From the NCBI RefSeq assembly GCF_027497195.1, contig NZ_CP114905.1, positions 3,582,001 to 3,646,000 on the forward strand: 64,000 bases of DNA, written 5' to 3'. Shown piece after piece: positions 52,776 to 60,293 of the stretch. This DNA comes from Streptomyces sp. WMMC500 (GTDB lineage: Bacteria; Actinomycetota; Actinomycetes; Streptomycetales; Streptomycetaceae). Below the pieces are notes generated by a model, which was not told where the DNA came from, did no database searches, and was given only the letters and a program-made list of their open reading frames with translations. The translations under genes were made by a program, and so were the position numbers. The stretch's first letter is position 1; every line of letters begins with the position of its first letter.

Positions 52776-53714
52776 TCACGCGGCCGTCGTCACCCGCCGT
52801 GCCTCGGCCCGGCCGACCGGCTCTCCCGCCGTCACCCCGTGCAGGACGTGCGCCAGTACCTCCGCTCCGCGTACGACGCGTGGCCCGGGGCGGTTGAAGT
52901 ACGCGGGGCCGTCGAGCACCCAGACCTCGCCCGCGCGTACGGCGGGCAGGTCGTGCCAGCCGGGCAGGCCGGTGAGTGCGGCTTCCCACTCGCGCATTGT
53001 GCGCGCGGGCGGGAAGCCGCAGGGCAGCAGGAGGAGGACGTCCGGGCGGGCGGCCCGTAGCGCCTCCCACTCCATGGGCTTCGTGTGCTCGCCCGCCGCC
53101 GCCAGCAGGGGCTCGCCGCCCGCGTGGCGGATCTGCTCCGGCACCCAGTGGCCGGCGGGCCACAGCGGGTCGAGCCACTCGATCGCCGCCACGCGGGGGC
53201 GCGTGTGGCCCCGGGCGGCCGTGGTCAGCCGCTCGACGTCCGCCAGCCGGGCCCGCAGCTCCGCGCACCGCCGCTCGGCGACGTCCCGTGCGCCGAGGGT
53301 CTCCCCGACGCGCAGGAGGCAGTCCAGCACGTCGTCCAGGGTGTGCGGCTCCAGGCTGAGCACCCGCGGTCCCGCGCCGGCCAGCATCCGCACCGTCCGC
53401 GACACGGCCTCGTACGACACGGCGCACACGTCGCACAGGTCCTGGGTGAGCACCACCTCGGGGGCGAGGGCGGCCAGCGCGTCGGTGTCCAGGGTGTACA
53501 GGGACGAGCCCCGGTGTGCGGCCCCGCCGACGGCGGTGGAGATCTCCCGGCTGCTCATCGCGTCGGCGTCGAAGCCGGCGGCGGTGACGACGGGGACGCC
53601 GGCGACGGCCTCGGGCGGCCAGTCGCATTCGTGCGTACGGCCCACGAGGGCACCGGCCAGGCCGAGTTCGGCGACGATGTCGGTGGCGGCGGGCAGCAGC
53701 GAGACGATGCGCAT
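52776..53714 (-). CDS. Cobalamin-binding protein, BtuF-like periplasmic-binding fold
   Basis: A 312-aa protein of the BtuF/ABC type III binding-protein fold. It opens [20 protein letters not shown] and has [60 protein letters not shown] and [20 protein letters not shown]. No signal peptide is present, so it may be cytoplasmic or a corrinoid-handling protein rather than a classical transporter subunit. The ATG at 53714 shows no ribosome-binding site. It lies between two cobalamin riboswitches, 96 bp from the plus-strand one, which supports a role with B12. Confidence 0.87.
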   Translation of the reverse strand: MRIVSLLPAATDIVAELGLAGALVGRTHECDWPPEAVAGVPVVTAAGFDADAMSSREISTAVGGAAHRGSSLYTLDTDALAALAPEVVLTQDLCDVCAVSYEAVSRTVRMLAGAGPRVLSLEPHTLDDVLDCLLRVGETLGARDVAERRCAELRARLADVERLTTAARGHTRPRVAAIEWLDPLWPAGHWVPEQIRHAGGEPLLAAAGEHTKPMEWEALRAARPDVLLLLPCGFPPARTMREWEAALTGLPGWHDLPAVRAGEVWVLDGPAYFNRPGPRVVRGAEVLAHVLHGVTAGEPVGRAEARRVTTAA

Positions 53715-53776
53715 GCGGAGAAGCGTAGGCGGACGAGCGTGGGCGGGCGGTCTGGCGGCGTCGGCGTACGGGCTCG

Positions 53777-53782
53777 TAGACT
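53777..53782 (+). promoter_or_regulatory. Possible -10 box for the plus-strand riboswitch transcript
   Basis: TAGACT fits TAnnnT and would place the start near 53789, where the 5' hairpin of the riboswitch begins. No clear -35 box is visible. Confidence 0.35.
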
Positions 53783-53787
53783 ACGCG

Positions 53788-53925
53788 CGGTCCGCCCGCC
53801 CGGCGGACCGACAACTGAAGGCGTTCGCGACTGGGGAAAGCCGGTGAGAGACCGGCGCTGACCTGCAACCGTGAGCGGCAGCGGGGCACTTGCCCGCACT
53901 GCCGCGAGCCGGACCGCCCACCGCG
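53788..53925 (+). ncRNA. Cobalamin (B12) riboswitch
   Basis: The core GGGGAAAGCCGGTGAGAGAC is followed by CGGCGCTGACCTGCAACCGT, a near-consensus B12 element. A peripheral hairpin GCGGCAG...CTGCCGC and the 3' B12-box-like GAGCCGGACCGCCC come next. A 9-bp hairpin at the 5' end (CGGTCC... at 53788-53796 with 53802-53810) could instead pair with GGACCG near 53911, offering a switch. It precedes the LASTG-anchored barrel gene (54083) and the DUF4430 gene. Confidence 0.9.
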
Positions 53926-53989
53926 CGCGTGCACTGCTTCTCACTGTCACGGTCCGCAGCGTGGAGCCCCGAGTCGCCGCCCGGCACTC

Positions 53990-54027
53990 CCGGCCCCTGC
54001 CGCATCCCTACGGATGCCGGGGGTCTT
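53990..54027 (+). terminator. Candidate expression-platform hairpin of the riboswitch
   Basis: GCATCC-CTAC-GGATGC (54002-54017) forms the apex, and CCCC at about 53993 can extend it with GGGG at 54020. TCTTCGT follows. A B12-dependent terminator or an anti-terminator partner would fit here, before the ribosome-binding site at 54072. Confidence 0.5.
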
Positions 54028-54082
54028 CGTATCGGCGGCGGTGCTGCGGGCCCGGGTGCCGGCCGGGGAAGGAAGGCACCTC

Positions 54083-55621
54083 GTGAGGGACCGCGCGAGA
54101 GGGACGAGACGGGCGAGACGGGAGAGACGGGCGGGGCTGCCGGCGGCCAGACGGCCGGCGGCCGGGCTGCCGGCAGGGGCGCTGCCCGCGCTGGCGGTGG
54201 CCGGTTCCCTCCTCCTGGCGGCACTCCTGGCGGCGCCCGCGGGCGCACGCGCGGACTCCACCCCGTCGGACGCCCCACCCTCCACCCCCGCACTCGCCCC
54301 CACCGCACTCGCCTCGCCGGCGAAGGCCGCCGCCACCTGGATGGCCGGCAAACTCACCGACGGCACGCACGCCTCCGGCGACCACGGCCTGACCGCCGAC
54401 GTCGTCCTCGCCCTGGCGGCGACCGGCACGGGGGGCACGACGGCGGACAAGGCCACCGACTGGCTGGAGGACGACGTCGAGGCGTACGTCGAACGCGGCG
54501 GCCCGGGCACGGTCTTCGCCGGCGGCGCGGCCAAACTCGCGCTCGTGGCCGACGTCCAGGGCCGCGACCCCGGCGACTTCGGCGGGCTCGACCTCACCGG
54601 GAAGCTGGTCGGCCGGATGCAGGCGGACGGGCGCTTCACCGACGCCGCCCCGAGCGGCGACATGTCGAACCAGTTCACCCAGTCGCTGGCGGTCCTCGCC
54701 CTGGCCCGTACCGGCGACCTGCCGGACAAGGCGGTCGACTTCCTCGCCGCCTCCCGGTGCGCGGACGGCGGCTACCCGCTGGTGTTCCGCCCGGACCCGA
54801 CGCGGTGCAAGTCGCACACCGACTCCACGGGCCTGGCCGTACAGGCGCTGCTGGGCGCGGGCCGTACGGCCGACGCCGAGCCGGCGCTGGACTGGCTGGA
54901 GGCCCAGCAACTCGACGACGGCAGCTTCCGCGACAACGGCTTCGGCACCCCGCCCGGCAACTCCAACTCCACCGCCCTGGACGTCCAGGCCCTCGCCGCG
55001 GGCGGCCGTACGGAGGCGGCGGCGGAGGGCGTCGCGTGGCTGAAGTCCCGCCAGGTCGGCTGCGACGCCCCGGCCGCCGACCGCGGCGCGGTCGGCTACG
55101 CCGAGCCCGTCGCCGACGGCACCGCGCTGCGGGCCACGGCCCAGGCGGTACCGGCGCTGGCCGGGAAGTCCCTGACGGAGCTCGACGGCACGGCCGCGAC
55201 GCCGGGGCTGCCGGCGATCGACTGCTCCCCGCCGGGCGGCGGTTCGGACGGCGGCGGCACCGGCGGCGGCGACGCGGGCGGCACGGACGGGGGCACGGAC
55301 GGGGGCACGGACGCGGGCGGAAGCACGGGGACGACCGGCGGCGGGTCGGACTCCGGCGGCTCGTCCGGGTCGGGCGGCTCAGGCGCGACGGGCTCCTCCG
55401 GTACGTCCGGCGCGTCCGGCTCCTCGGGGGACGCCACGGGAACCGCCACCGGCGGCTCGTCGGGCGCTACGGGCCACACCCCCGACTCCGTAGGCGGCAC
55501 CGGCGGCGGCCTGGCCTCCACCGGCACCCCGGCCCTGCTCCTGGCGGCCGGCGCGGCAGCCCTGCTCGCGGCAGGCAGCATCGCCGTAGTCCTCACCCGC
55601 CCCCGCCGCACCCACCCCTGA
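54083..55621 (+). CDS. Cell-wall-anchored prenyltransferase-repeat protein, intrinsic-factor-like receptor domain
   Basis: A 512-aa protein. GTG 54083 has GGAAGG upstream at about 7 bases and starts the signal region (LPALAVAGSLLLAALLAAPA, cleavage near ARA). Residues 75-330 hold alpha/alpha-barrel repeats: AATWMAGKLTDGTHASGDHG, SNQFTQSLAVLALARTGDLP, STGLAVQALLGAGRTADAEP and NSNSTALDVQALAAGGRTEA. A Gly/Ser/Thr/Asp linker (about 380-470) follows. LASTG (477-481), a hydrophobic span and RPRRTHP form a class E (LAXTG) sortase signal. So it is probably covalently attached to the wall. Riboswitch control and the adjacent DUF4430 gene suggest it captures B12. Confidence 0.85.
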   Translation: MRDRARGTRRARRERRAGLPAARRPAAGLPAGALPALAVAGSLLLAALLAAPAGARADSTPSDAPPSTPALAPTALASPAKAAATWMAGKLTDGTHASGDHGLTADVVLALAATGTGGTTADKATDWLEDDVEAYVERGGPGTVFAGGAAKLALVADVQGRDPGDFGGLDLTGKLVGRMQADGRFTDAAPSGDMSNQFTQSLAVLALARTGDLPDKAVDFLAASRCADGGYPLVFRPDPTRCKSHTDSTGLAVQALLGAGRTADAEPALDWLEAQQLDDGSFRDNGFGTPPGNSNSTALDVQALAAGGRTEAAAEGVAWLKSRQVGCDAPAADRGAVGYAEPVADGTALRATAQAVPALAGKSLTELDGTAATPGLPAIDCSPPGGGSDGGGTGGGDAGGTDGGTDGGTDAGGSTGTTGGGSDSGGSSGSGGSGATGSSGTSGASGSSGDATGTATGGSSGATGHTPDSVGGTGGGLASTGTPALLLAAGAAALLAAGSIAVVLTRPRRTHP

Positions 55622-55643
55622 GCCACACCGCACGCGCGACCAC

Positions 55644-55731
55644 CCGCTCCCGGCACCGTGCCGGGAGCGGCGTACGGCACTTCCACCGCACCGCCCCGCT
55701 CCCGGCGCCCTGCCGGGGGCGGCGTACGGCA
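55644..55731 (+). repeat. Tandem hairpin repeats between the barrel and DUF4430 genes
   Basis: Two 36-bp units (55644-55679 and 55696-55731), 52 bp apart, are nearly identical. Each contains GCTCCCGGC...GCCGGG-GC and ends GGCGTACGGCA. The first is a perfect 10-bp stem around CCG (55646-55668). They may be a partial terminator, mRNA stabiliser or duplicated protein site. Confidence 0.75.
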
Positions 55732-55758
55732 ACTCCCGCCAACGAAGGAGACCCCGCC

Positions 55759-56250
55759 ATGCGCCATGCCCTGCTCCGCCGCTGCGCCGTCCTGACCGCC
55801 GCCCTCGGCCTCGCCCTGGGCGCCGCGGCCCCCGCCGCGACCGCAACCGCACCCGCCCCTCGGGCCAACGCCCCGATCACCGTGACCCTCACCGTCCAGG
55901 GCCCCACGAGCACCGTCTTCGACGGCTCCATCAGCACCACGGGCCACGACGTCACCACCGCCTCCGGCGGCACCCACAAGTGCGACGGCACCAACAACGG
56001 CGCCAACCCCACCCCAGGCGCCACCCCCACCGCGGCCCTCGACGACGCCGCCCAGCAGCAGAACTTCACCTGGGACGGCACCTGGTACCCCTCCTTCGAG
56101 GACTACTTCGTCAGCACCATCGCCGGCCACACGGGCGACGCCACCGCGTACTGGAACATCAGCGTCAACGGCACGTCCACCCCCGTCGGCGGCTGCCAGT
56201 TCCGCATCAACCCGGGCGACGAGGTCGCCTTCACCTGGACCGAACTCTGA
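55759..56250 (+). CDS. Secreted DUF4430 protein, transcobalamin beta-domain-like
   Basis: A 163-aa protein with signal peptide HALLRRCAVLTAALGLALGA, cleavage near ATA. The mature domain has ITVTLTVQGPTSTVFDGSIS, DYFVSTIAGHTGDATAYWNI, and SVNGTSTPVGGCQFRINPGD with the end EVAFTWTEL. These are the DUF4430 pattern; DUF4430 is the C-terminal domain of animal intrinsic factor and transcobalamin, where it closes over the corrinoid. AAGGAG lies 8 bases before ATG 55759. It would work with the preceding barrel protein as two chains of one receptor. No wall anchor is present. Confidence 0.85.
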   Translation: MRHALLRRCAVLTAALGLALGAAAPAATATAPAPRANAPITVTLTVQGPTSTVFDGSISTTGHDVTTASGGTHKCDGTNNGANPTPGATPTAALDDAAQQQNFTWDGTWYPSFEDYFVSTIAGHTGDATAYWNISVNGTSTPVGGCQFRINPGDEVAFTWTEL

Positions 56251-56275
56251 GCCCAACGGCCCCGGCCAACGCCGA

Positions 56276-56303
56276 CGCCCCGTAGCGCATGCGCTACGGG
56301 GCG
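56276..56303. terminator. Bidirectional terminator between DUF4430 and yajQ genes
   Basis: A perfect 28-bp palindrome with 14-base arms, CGCCCCGTAGCGCA and its complement, lies 26 bases after the DUF4430 stop and about 50 after the convergent yajQ stop. Confidence 0.82.
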
Positions 56304-56351
56304 GAAGAGCGTACAGACTCAGCAGCCACTGACCCAGGTCAGGGGGGAGAC

Positions 56352-56840
56352 CTACCGGTAGTTGACGAACTGGACGGCGAAGTCGAGGTCCTTGCCCTTG
56401 AGGAGGGTGATGACCTCCTGCAGGGAGTCCCGGCTCTTGGAGGACACCCGCAACTCGTCCCCCTGCACCTGCGCCTTGACCCCCTTGGGCCCCTCGTCGC
56501 GGACGATCTTCGCCAGCTTCTTGGCGTCGTCCTGGGAGATGCCCTCCTTGACGGTGGAGTACAGCTTGTACTCCTTCCCGGACGCCTGCGGCTCCCCCGA
56601 CTCCAGGGCCTTCAGCGAGATCCCCCGCTTGACCAGCTTGGTCTGGAAGATGTCCAGCACGGCCTTGGCCCGCTCCTCGGCGTTGGCCCGGATCTCGATC
56701 CGCTCCCCCGACCAGGCGATGGCGGCGCCGACGCCCTTGAAGTCGTAGCGCTGCGAGATCTCCTTGGCGGCCTGGTTGAGAGCGTTGTCGACCTCCTGCC
56801 GATCGACCTTCGAGACGATGTCGAAACTGGAGTCGGCCAT
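56352..56840 (-). CDS. yajQ: YajQ-family (DUF520) nucleotide-binding protein
   Basis: A 162-aa YajQ protein. It opens [20 protein letters not shown] and has the conserved [27 protein letters not shown], and [20 protein letters not shown] with [17 protein letters not shown]. Two RRM-like halves bind nucleotides; some relatives bind cyclic-di-GMP. The ATG at 56840 follows ACACCGAAG. Single gene between two terminators. Confidence 0.95.
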   Translation of the reverse strand: MADSSFDIVSKVDRQEVDNALNQAAKEISQRYDFKGVGAAIAWSGERIEIRANAEERAKAVLDIFQTKLVKRGISLKALESGEPQASGKEYKLYSTVKEGISQDDAKKLAKIVRDEGPKGVKAQVQGDELRVSSKSRDSLQEVITLLKGKDLDFAVQFVNYR

Positions 56841-57025
56841 CTTCGGTGTGCTCCTCGTGCACTGGTTCCCTGATACCGCACCCCGATCCCCGGGGCCGTA
56901 GCCCAGCCTAGCCACCCCACCCGGCCCACGAGCCCCACAACCGAGTGGCGGACCACCCCCGGCCATCGGGTATGGTTTACGACGTTGCCGGGCAGCCCCC
57001 GCGGCCGGACCAGGCGACATCCCTT

Positions 57026-57110
<85 letters not shown>

Positions 57111-57116
57111 CCACGA

Positions 57117-57157
57117 AAAGGGCCCGCGACCAGCATAAACGCTGCCGCGGGCCCTTT
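57117..57157 (+). terminator. Terminator of tRNA-Tyr
   Basis: AAAGGGCCCGCG (57117-57128) and CGCGGGCCCTTT (57146-57157) form a perfect 12-bp stem ending in TTT. One of the few U-ended terminators here. Confidence 0.85.
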
Positions 57158-57361
57158 CGCATGCCACTCCCCCGGGCGACAGAGATTCACCCCGGATTGC
57201 CCCACTGTGTCTCACCCGGTTCCGGGTCCTGACCAGCCGCCTCTCCGTGCCGTATCGGCCGGTCGACGCAACCACACCTCTCCCGCCAGCCCGACCGCAA
57301 ACGATTGCCGCCGGGCCTGCCTTCATCAGGCGTCCCGATCGCGCCGGGCCCGTGGGCCGTG

Positions 57362-57541
57362 TCAGACCGTGTGCTGCTCCCTGACGCGGGCCGAGTCGGC
57401 AACGGCGCCCGACATGTGGCGGTAGAAGGCGCGGGCGGCCGCGACGGCCGCCTCGGCATCTGTGAGGCCGCGGTCGCGGGCGGCAGCGTCGAGGGCAGGG
57501 CGGTTCACGATCTGGTCGAGATCGTCGGCGGTGCGTCGTTC
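57362..57541 (-). pseudogene. Possible remnant of a small gene
   Basis: An open frame of 60 codons ends at TGA 57364-57362. It has strong G/C third-position preference and a helical, protein-like translation: [20 protein letters not shown], then [20 protein letters not shown]. In-frame TGA (57544-57542) closes it upstream; the only starts are a GTG at 57508 and an ATG at 57415, neither with a good ribosome-binding site. It may be the tail of a lost gene cut by the two-component locus. No family recognised. Confidence 0.3.
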
Positions 57542-57579
57542 TCATGGCCGCTTCAGGTACGTGCGTGAGACTCACCGCT

Positions 57580-58293
57580 ATGCCAGCTCGCATTCTGGTC
57601 GCCGAGGACGATCGCAGACAGGCGGACCTGATCCGCCGCTATCTCGAACGCGATGGGCACGAGACCACCGTCGTGCACGACGGCCGGGCCGCCCTCGACC
57701 GCGCCCGGCGATGTTCGCCGGACCTGCTGGTGCTTGACCTGATGCTCCCCACGATCGGCGGTCTGGACGTGTGCCGGACACTGCGGTCCGAACAGGACGT
57801 TCCGATCATCATGGTCACGGCGCGCGCCAGTGAGGACGACCTGCTGCAGGGCCTGCGGACGGGCGCGGACGACTACCTCACCAAGCCGTACCGGCCGCGC
57901 GAGTTACTCGCCCGGATCCAGGCGGTGCTGCGCCGCACCGCCCGAGCCGCCCCTGCCGAACCGCAGCAGTACCGGGTCGGCGGTCTGGTCGTCGACACCG
58001 TGCGACACCAGGTCGAAGTCGACGGTGTGCCGGTGCGTACCACGCCGGCCGAGTTCACCCTGCTCGTCTGTCTGGCCGCCGCGCCAGGGCGGGCGTTCAC
58101 CCGGGAGCTGCTGCTGGAGCGCGTCGGCGCGTTCGACCGCGAGGTGACCGGCCGCACCATCGACATGCACGTACTGAACCTGCGCCGCAAGATCGAGCCG
58201 ACGCCCACCCGGCCGCGGTATCTGCTCACCGTGTACGGCATCGGCTACAAGCTCGCCGAACCGCCAGACGGCGAGGCCGGCGATGCGCCGTAG
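57580..58293 (+). CDS. OmpR-family response regulator
   Basis: A 237-aa regulator. The receiver domain has EDD (9-11), phospho-acceptor Asp53 in LLVLDLMLP, Thr in MVTARA and Lys in [10 protein letters not shown]. The winged-helix output (about 135-230) has [20 protein letters not shown] and [20 protein letters not shown], followed by GIGYKL. Codon 109 is TTA (57904-57906), so synthesis may need the bldA tRNA. The stop overlaps the kinase start by 11 bases. The start ATG 57580 fits the conserved ARILVAEDD. Confidence 0.94.
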   Translation: MPARILVAEDDRRQADLIRRYLERDGHETTVVHDGRAALDRARRCSPDLLVLDLMLPTIGGLDVCRTLRSEQDVPIIMVTARASEDDLLQGLRTGADDYLTKPYRPRELLARIQAVLRRTARAAPAEPQQYRVGGLVVDTVRHQVEVDGVPVRTTPAEFTLLVCLAAAPGRAFTRELLLERVGAFDREVTGRTIDMHVLNLRRKIEPTPTRPRYLLTVYGIGYKLAEPPDGEAGDAP

Positions 58294-60151
58294 AAAACAG
58301 CGCAGTCTGCTGCTGAGGCTGGTCGGGCTCTCGCTCGCGGTCGCGGCACTCGGGGGTGCCGCCACCGCGCTGCTCGCCGCCCACGGCACGAGCGGTCAGC
58401 CGCGCGACGCCCCGGCCGGCGACGCTCCTCTGCCGGCCACCGATGGCGACATTCTCGACGCGCTGTACACGTACGCCGACGAGCACCCCCGCTGGCACGG
58501 CGTCGAGTCCCTCGTGCGCGACCTCGCGACGGACACCGGCCGGCGCATCGCCCTCACCGATCCGGACGGCACGACGATCGCGGACTCGGCGCTGCTCCTC
58601 GGCGACCGGCGCACCGGGCTGCCACCGGCACCCGCGGCCCGGATCGACGCGTCCTACCCGCCCACCCCGGACATCACCCCGGTGCCCACCCTGGTCGCCC
58701 GGGCCCCCGGAAGAGAACTCGGTTTCCACGGCTGGCAGCTCACCGAGGCGGAACGGCGGCAGCGGCAGACCCTCGTCGAGCAGGCGGCGGACTGCGCGCG
58801 CCGGACCGGCCGGAGCGGCACCGCAAACAGACCTGAGCGCACCCGCCACCGAGCCGAGGGTACGGCCGGGCCCGGCTCGGTCGATGCGGGAGCTCGGCCG
58901 TCGGTGAGCCCGTGCGTCCCCGCGGCGCTTCTCGCGCCGTCCGCGGCCAGTCGCCGCCTCCAGGCCGAGATCGTCGAGCACACTACCGCCTGCCTCGACG
59001 AGCGCGGCCTCGCGTACGTGGTCAGGGACGGCGCCGTCCAGCCCGCCACCACGAAGAGCCCGGGGTGGACACAGTGTGTGGACACCGCGCAGGTCGAGGC
59101 GAAGCGGCCCTACGTCGCCGCGCCGGCCGACCTGTACCTCGGCGAGAGCGACCGGTTCGATCCGTTCTCCCGGGAAGGCCGGTGGCGGACCGTCACGACC
59201 GCGGCCGTGGTGCTGCTCGTCACCGCCGTCAGCACGGCGCTGGCCGGCCGGCGCCTGGTCCGCCCGGTCCGTACGCTGACCCGTGCCGTCCGCCGGATGG
59301 CGGCGGGCGATCACACCGCCCGAGTCCCACCGGTCCGCGGCAACGACGAGATCACCCGGCTCACGGACGCCTTCAACACCATGGCCGCCTCGATCGACAC
59401 CGCCAACCGGCAACACAGGGCGATGGTCGGCGACGTCGCCCACGAACTGCGTACTCCGCTCGCGAACGTCCGCAGCTACCTCGAAGCGGCCCAGGACGGC
59501 GTTCTCCCGCTCGACCCCGACCTCATCCACTCGCTCGTCGAGGAGTCCTCTCTGCTCGAACGGCTCGTCGCGGACCTCCAGGACCTCGCCCTCGCCGACG
59601 CCGGCATGCTGCGCATCCACCCCGAGGAGACCGACGCGACCGACCTCGCCGAGCAGGCCGTCGCCGCACACCGCGCCGGCGCCCAGGCGTCGGGGGTGGA
59701 TCTGCGCCTCACCGCGAGCGGGCCCGTCACCGTACGCGCCGACCCGGTCCGGTTGCGCCAGGCGCTCGGCAACCTCGTGTCCAACGCGGTCCGCCATACA
59801 CAGGGCGGATCGGTGGAGGTCACAGTGGACGGGTACGAGGACGACGAGCGCGGGGACACGGTCACACTCACCGTCGCCGACACGGGCTCCGGCATCGCCC
59901 CCGAACACCTGCCCCACGTCTTCGACCGGCTCTACCGCGCCGACCCCGCCCGCAGCCGAAGCACCGGCGGCGCCGGCCTCGGCCTCGCCATCGCCACACA
60001 CCTCGTCGAGGCCCACCACGGCCACATCGAGGTCACCAGCGCCCCCGGCGCCGGCTCGACGTTCACCATCCGGCTCCCCGCGAAAGGTCCACCCGAATGC
60101 CCGACACCAGGCACGCGGCAGGCCCACCGCCGGGGTCAACCCGCCGGATGA
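58283..60151 (+). CDS. Membrane sensor histidine kinase
   Basis: A 622-aa kinase. Membrane span 1 is about 10-33, followed by an extracytoplasmic region of ~270 residues and span 2 about 303-322. The outer region has four Cys (171, 211, 237, 265) and no named sensor domain I recognise. HAMP follows (about 325-375, RRMAAGDHTARVP). HisKA has GDVAHELRTPLANVRSYLEA with His387. The HATPase boxes are LGNLVSNAVRHT (N), VADTGSGIAPEHLPHVFDRL (G1) and TGGAGLGLAI (G2). Co-translated with the upstream OmpR regulator. Confidence 0.93.
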   Translation: MRRRKQRSLLLRLVGLSLAVAALGGAATALLAAHGTSGQPRDAPAGDAPLPATDGDILDALYTYADEHPRWHGVESLVRDLATDTGRRIALTDPDGTTIADSALLLGDRRTGLPPAPAARIDASYPPTPDITPVPTLVARAPGRELGFHGWQLTEAERRQRQTLVEQAADCARRTGRSGTANRPERTRHRAEGTAGPGSVDAGARPSVSPCVPAALLAPSAASRRLQAEIVEHTTACLDERGLAYVVRDGAVQPATTKSPGWTQCVDTAQVEAKRPYVAAPADLYLGESDRFDPFSREGRWRTVTTAAVVLLVTAVSTALAGRRLVRPVRTLTRAVRRMAAGDHTARVPPVRGNDEITRLTDAFNTMAASIDTANRQHRAMVGDVAHELRTPLANVRSYLEAAQDGVLPLDPDLIHSLVEESSLLERLVADLQDLALADAGMLRIHPEETDATDLAEQAVAAHRAGAQASGVDLRLTASGPVTVRADPVRLRQALGNLVSNAVRHTQGGSVEVTVDGYEDDERGDTVTLTVADTGSGIAPEHLPHVFDRLYRADPARSRSTGGAGLGLAIATHLVEAHHGHIEVTSAPGAGSTFTIRLPAKGPPECPTPGTRQAHRRGQPAG

Positions 60152-60293
60152 CCGCCCCGGCCGACTGAGCGCGACCGCCGCGTCGCGGAGCCGAAGGCCG
60201 TCCCGGGTCGGGCGAATCCCCTACGGGGTGATCGAGGGCGGAGCCCTTCGAAAGCGCCCGACAGAGCACGGGCTCGGAGTTCTCACCGTGGTG

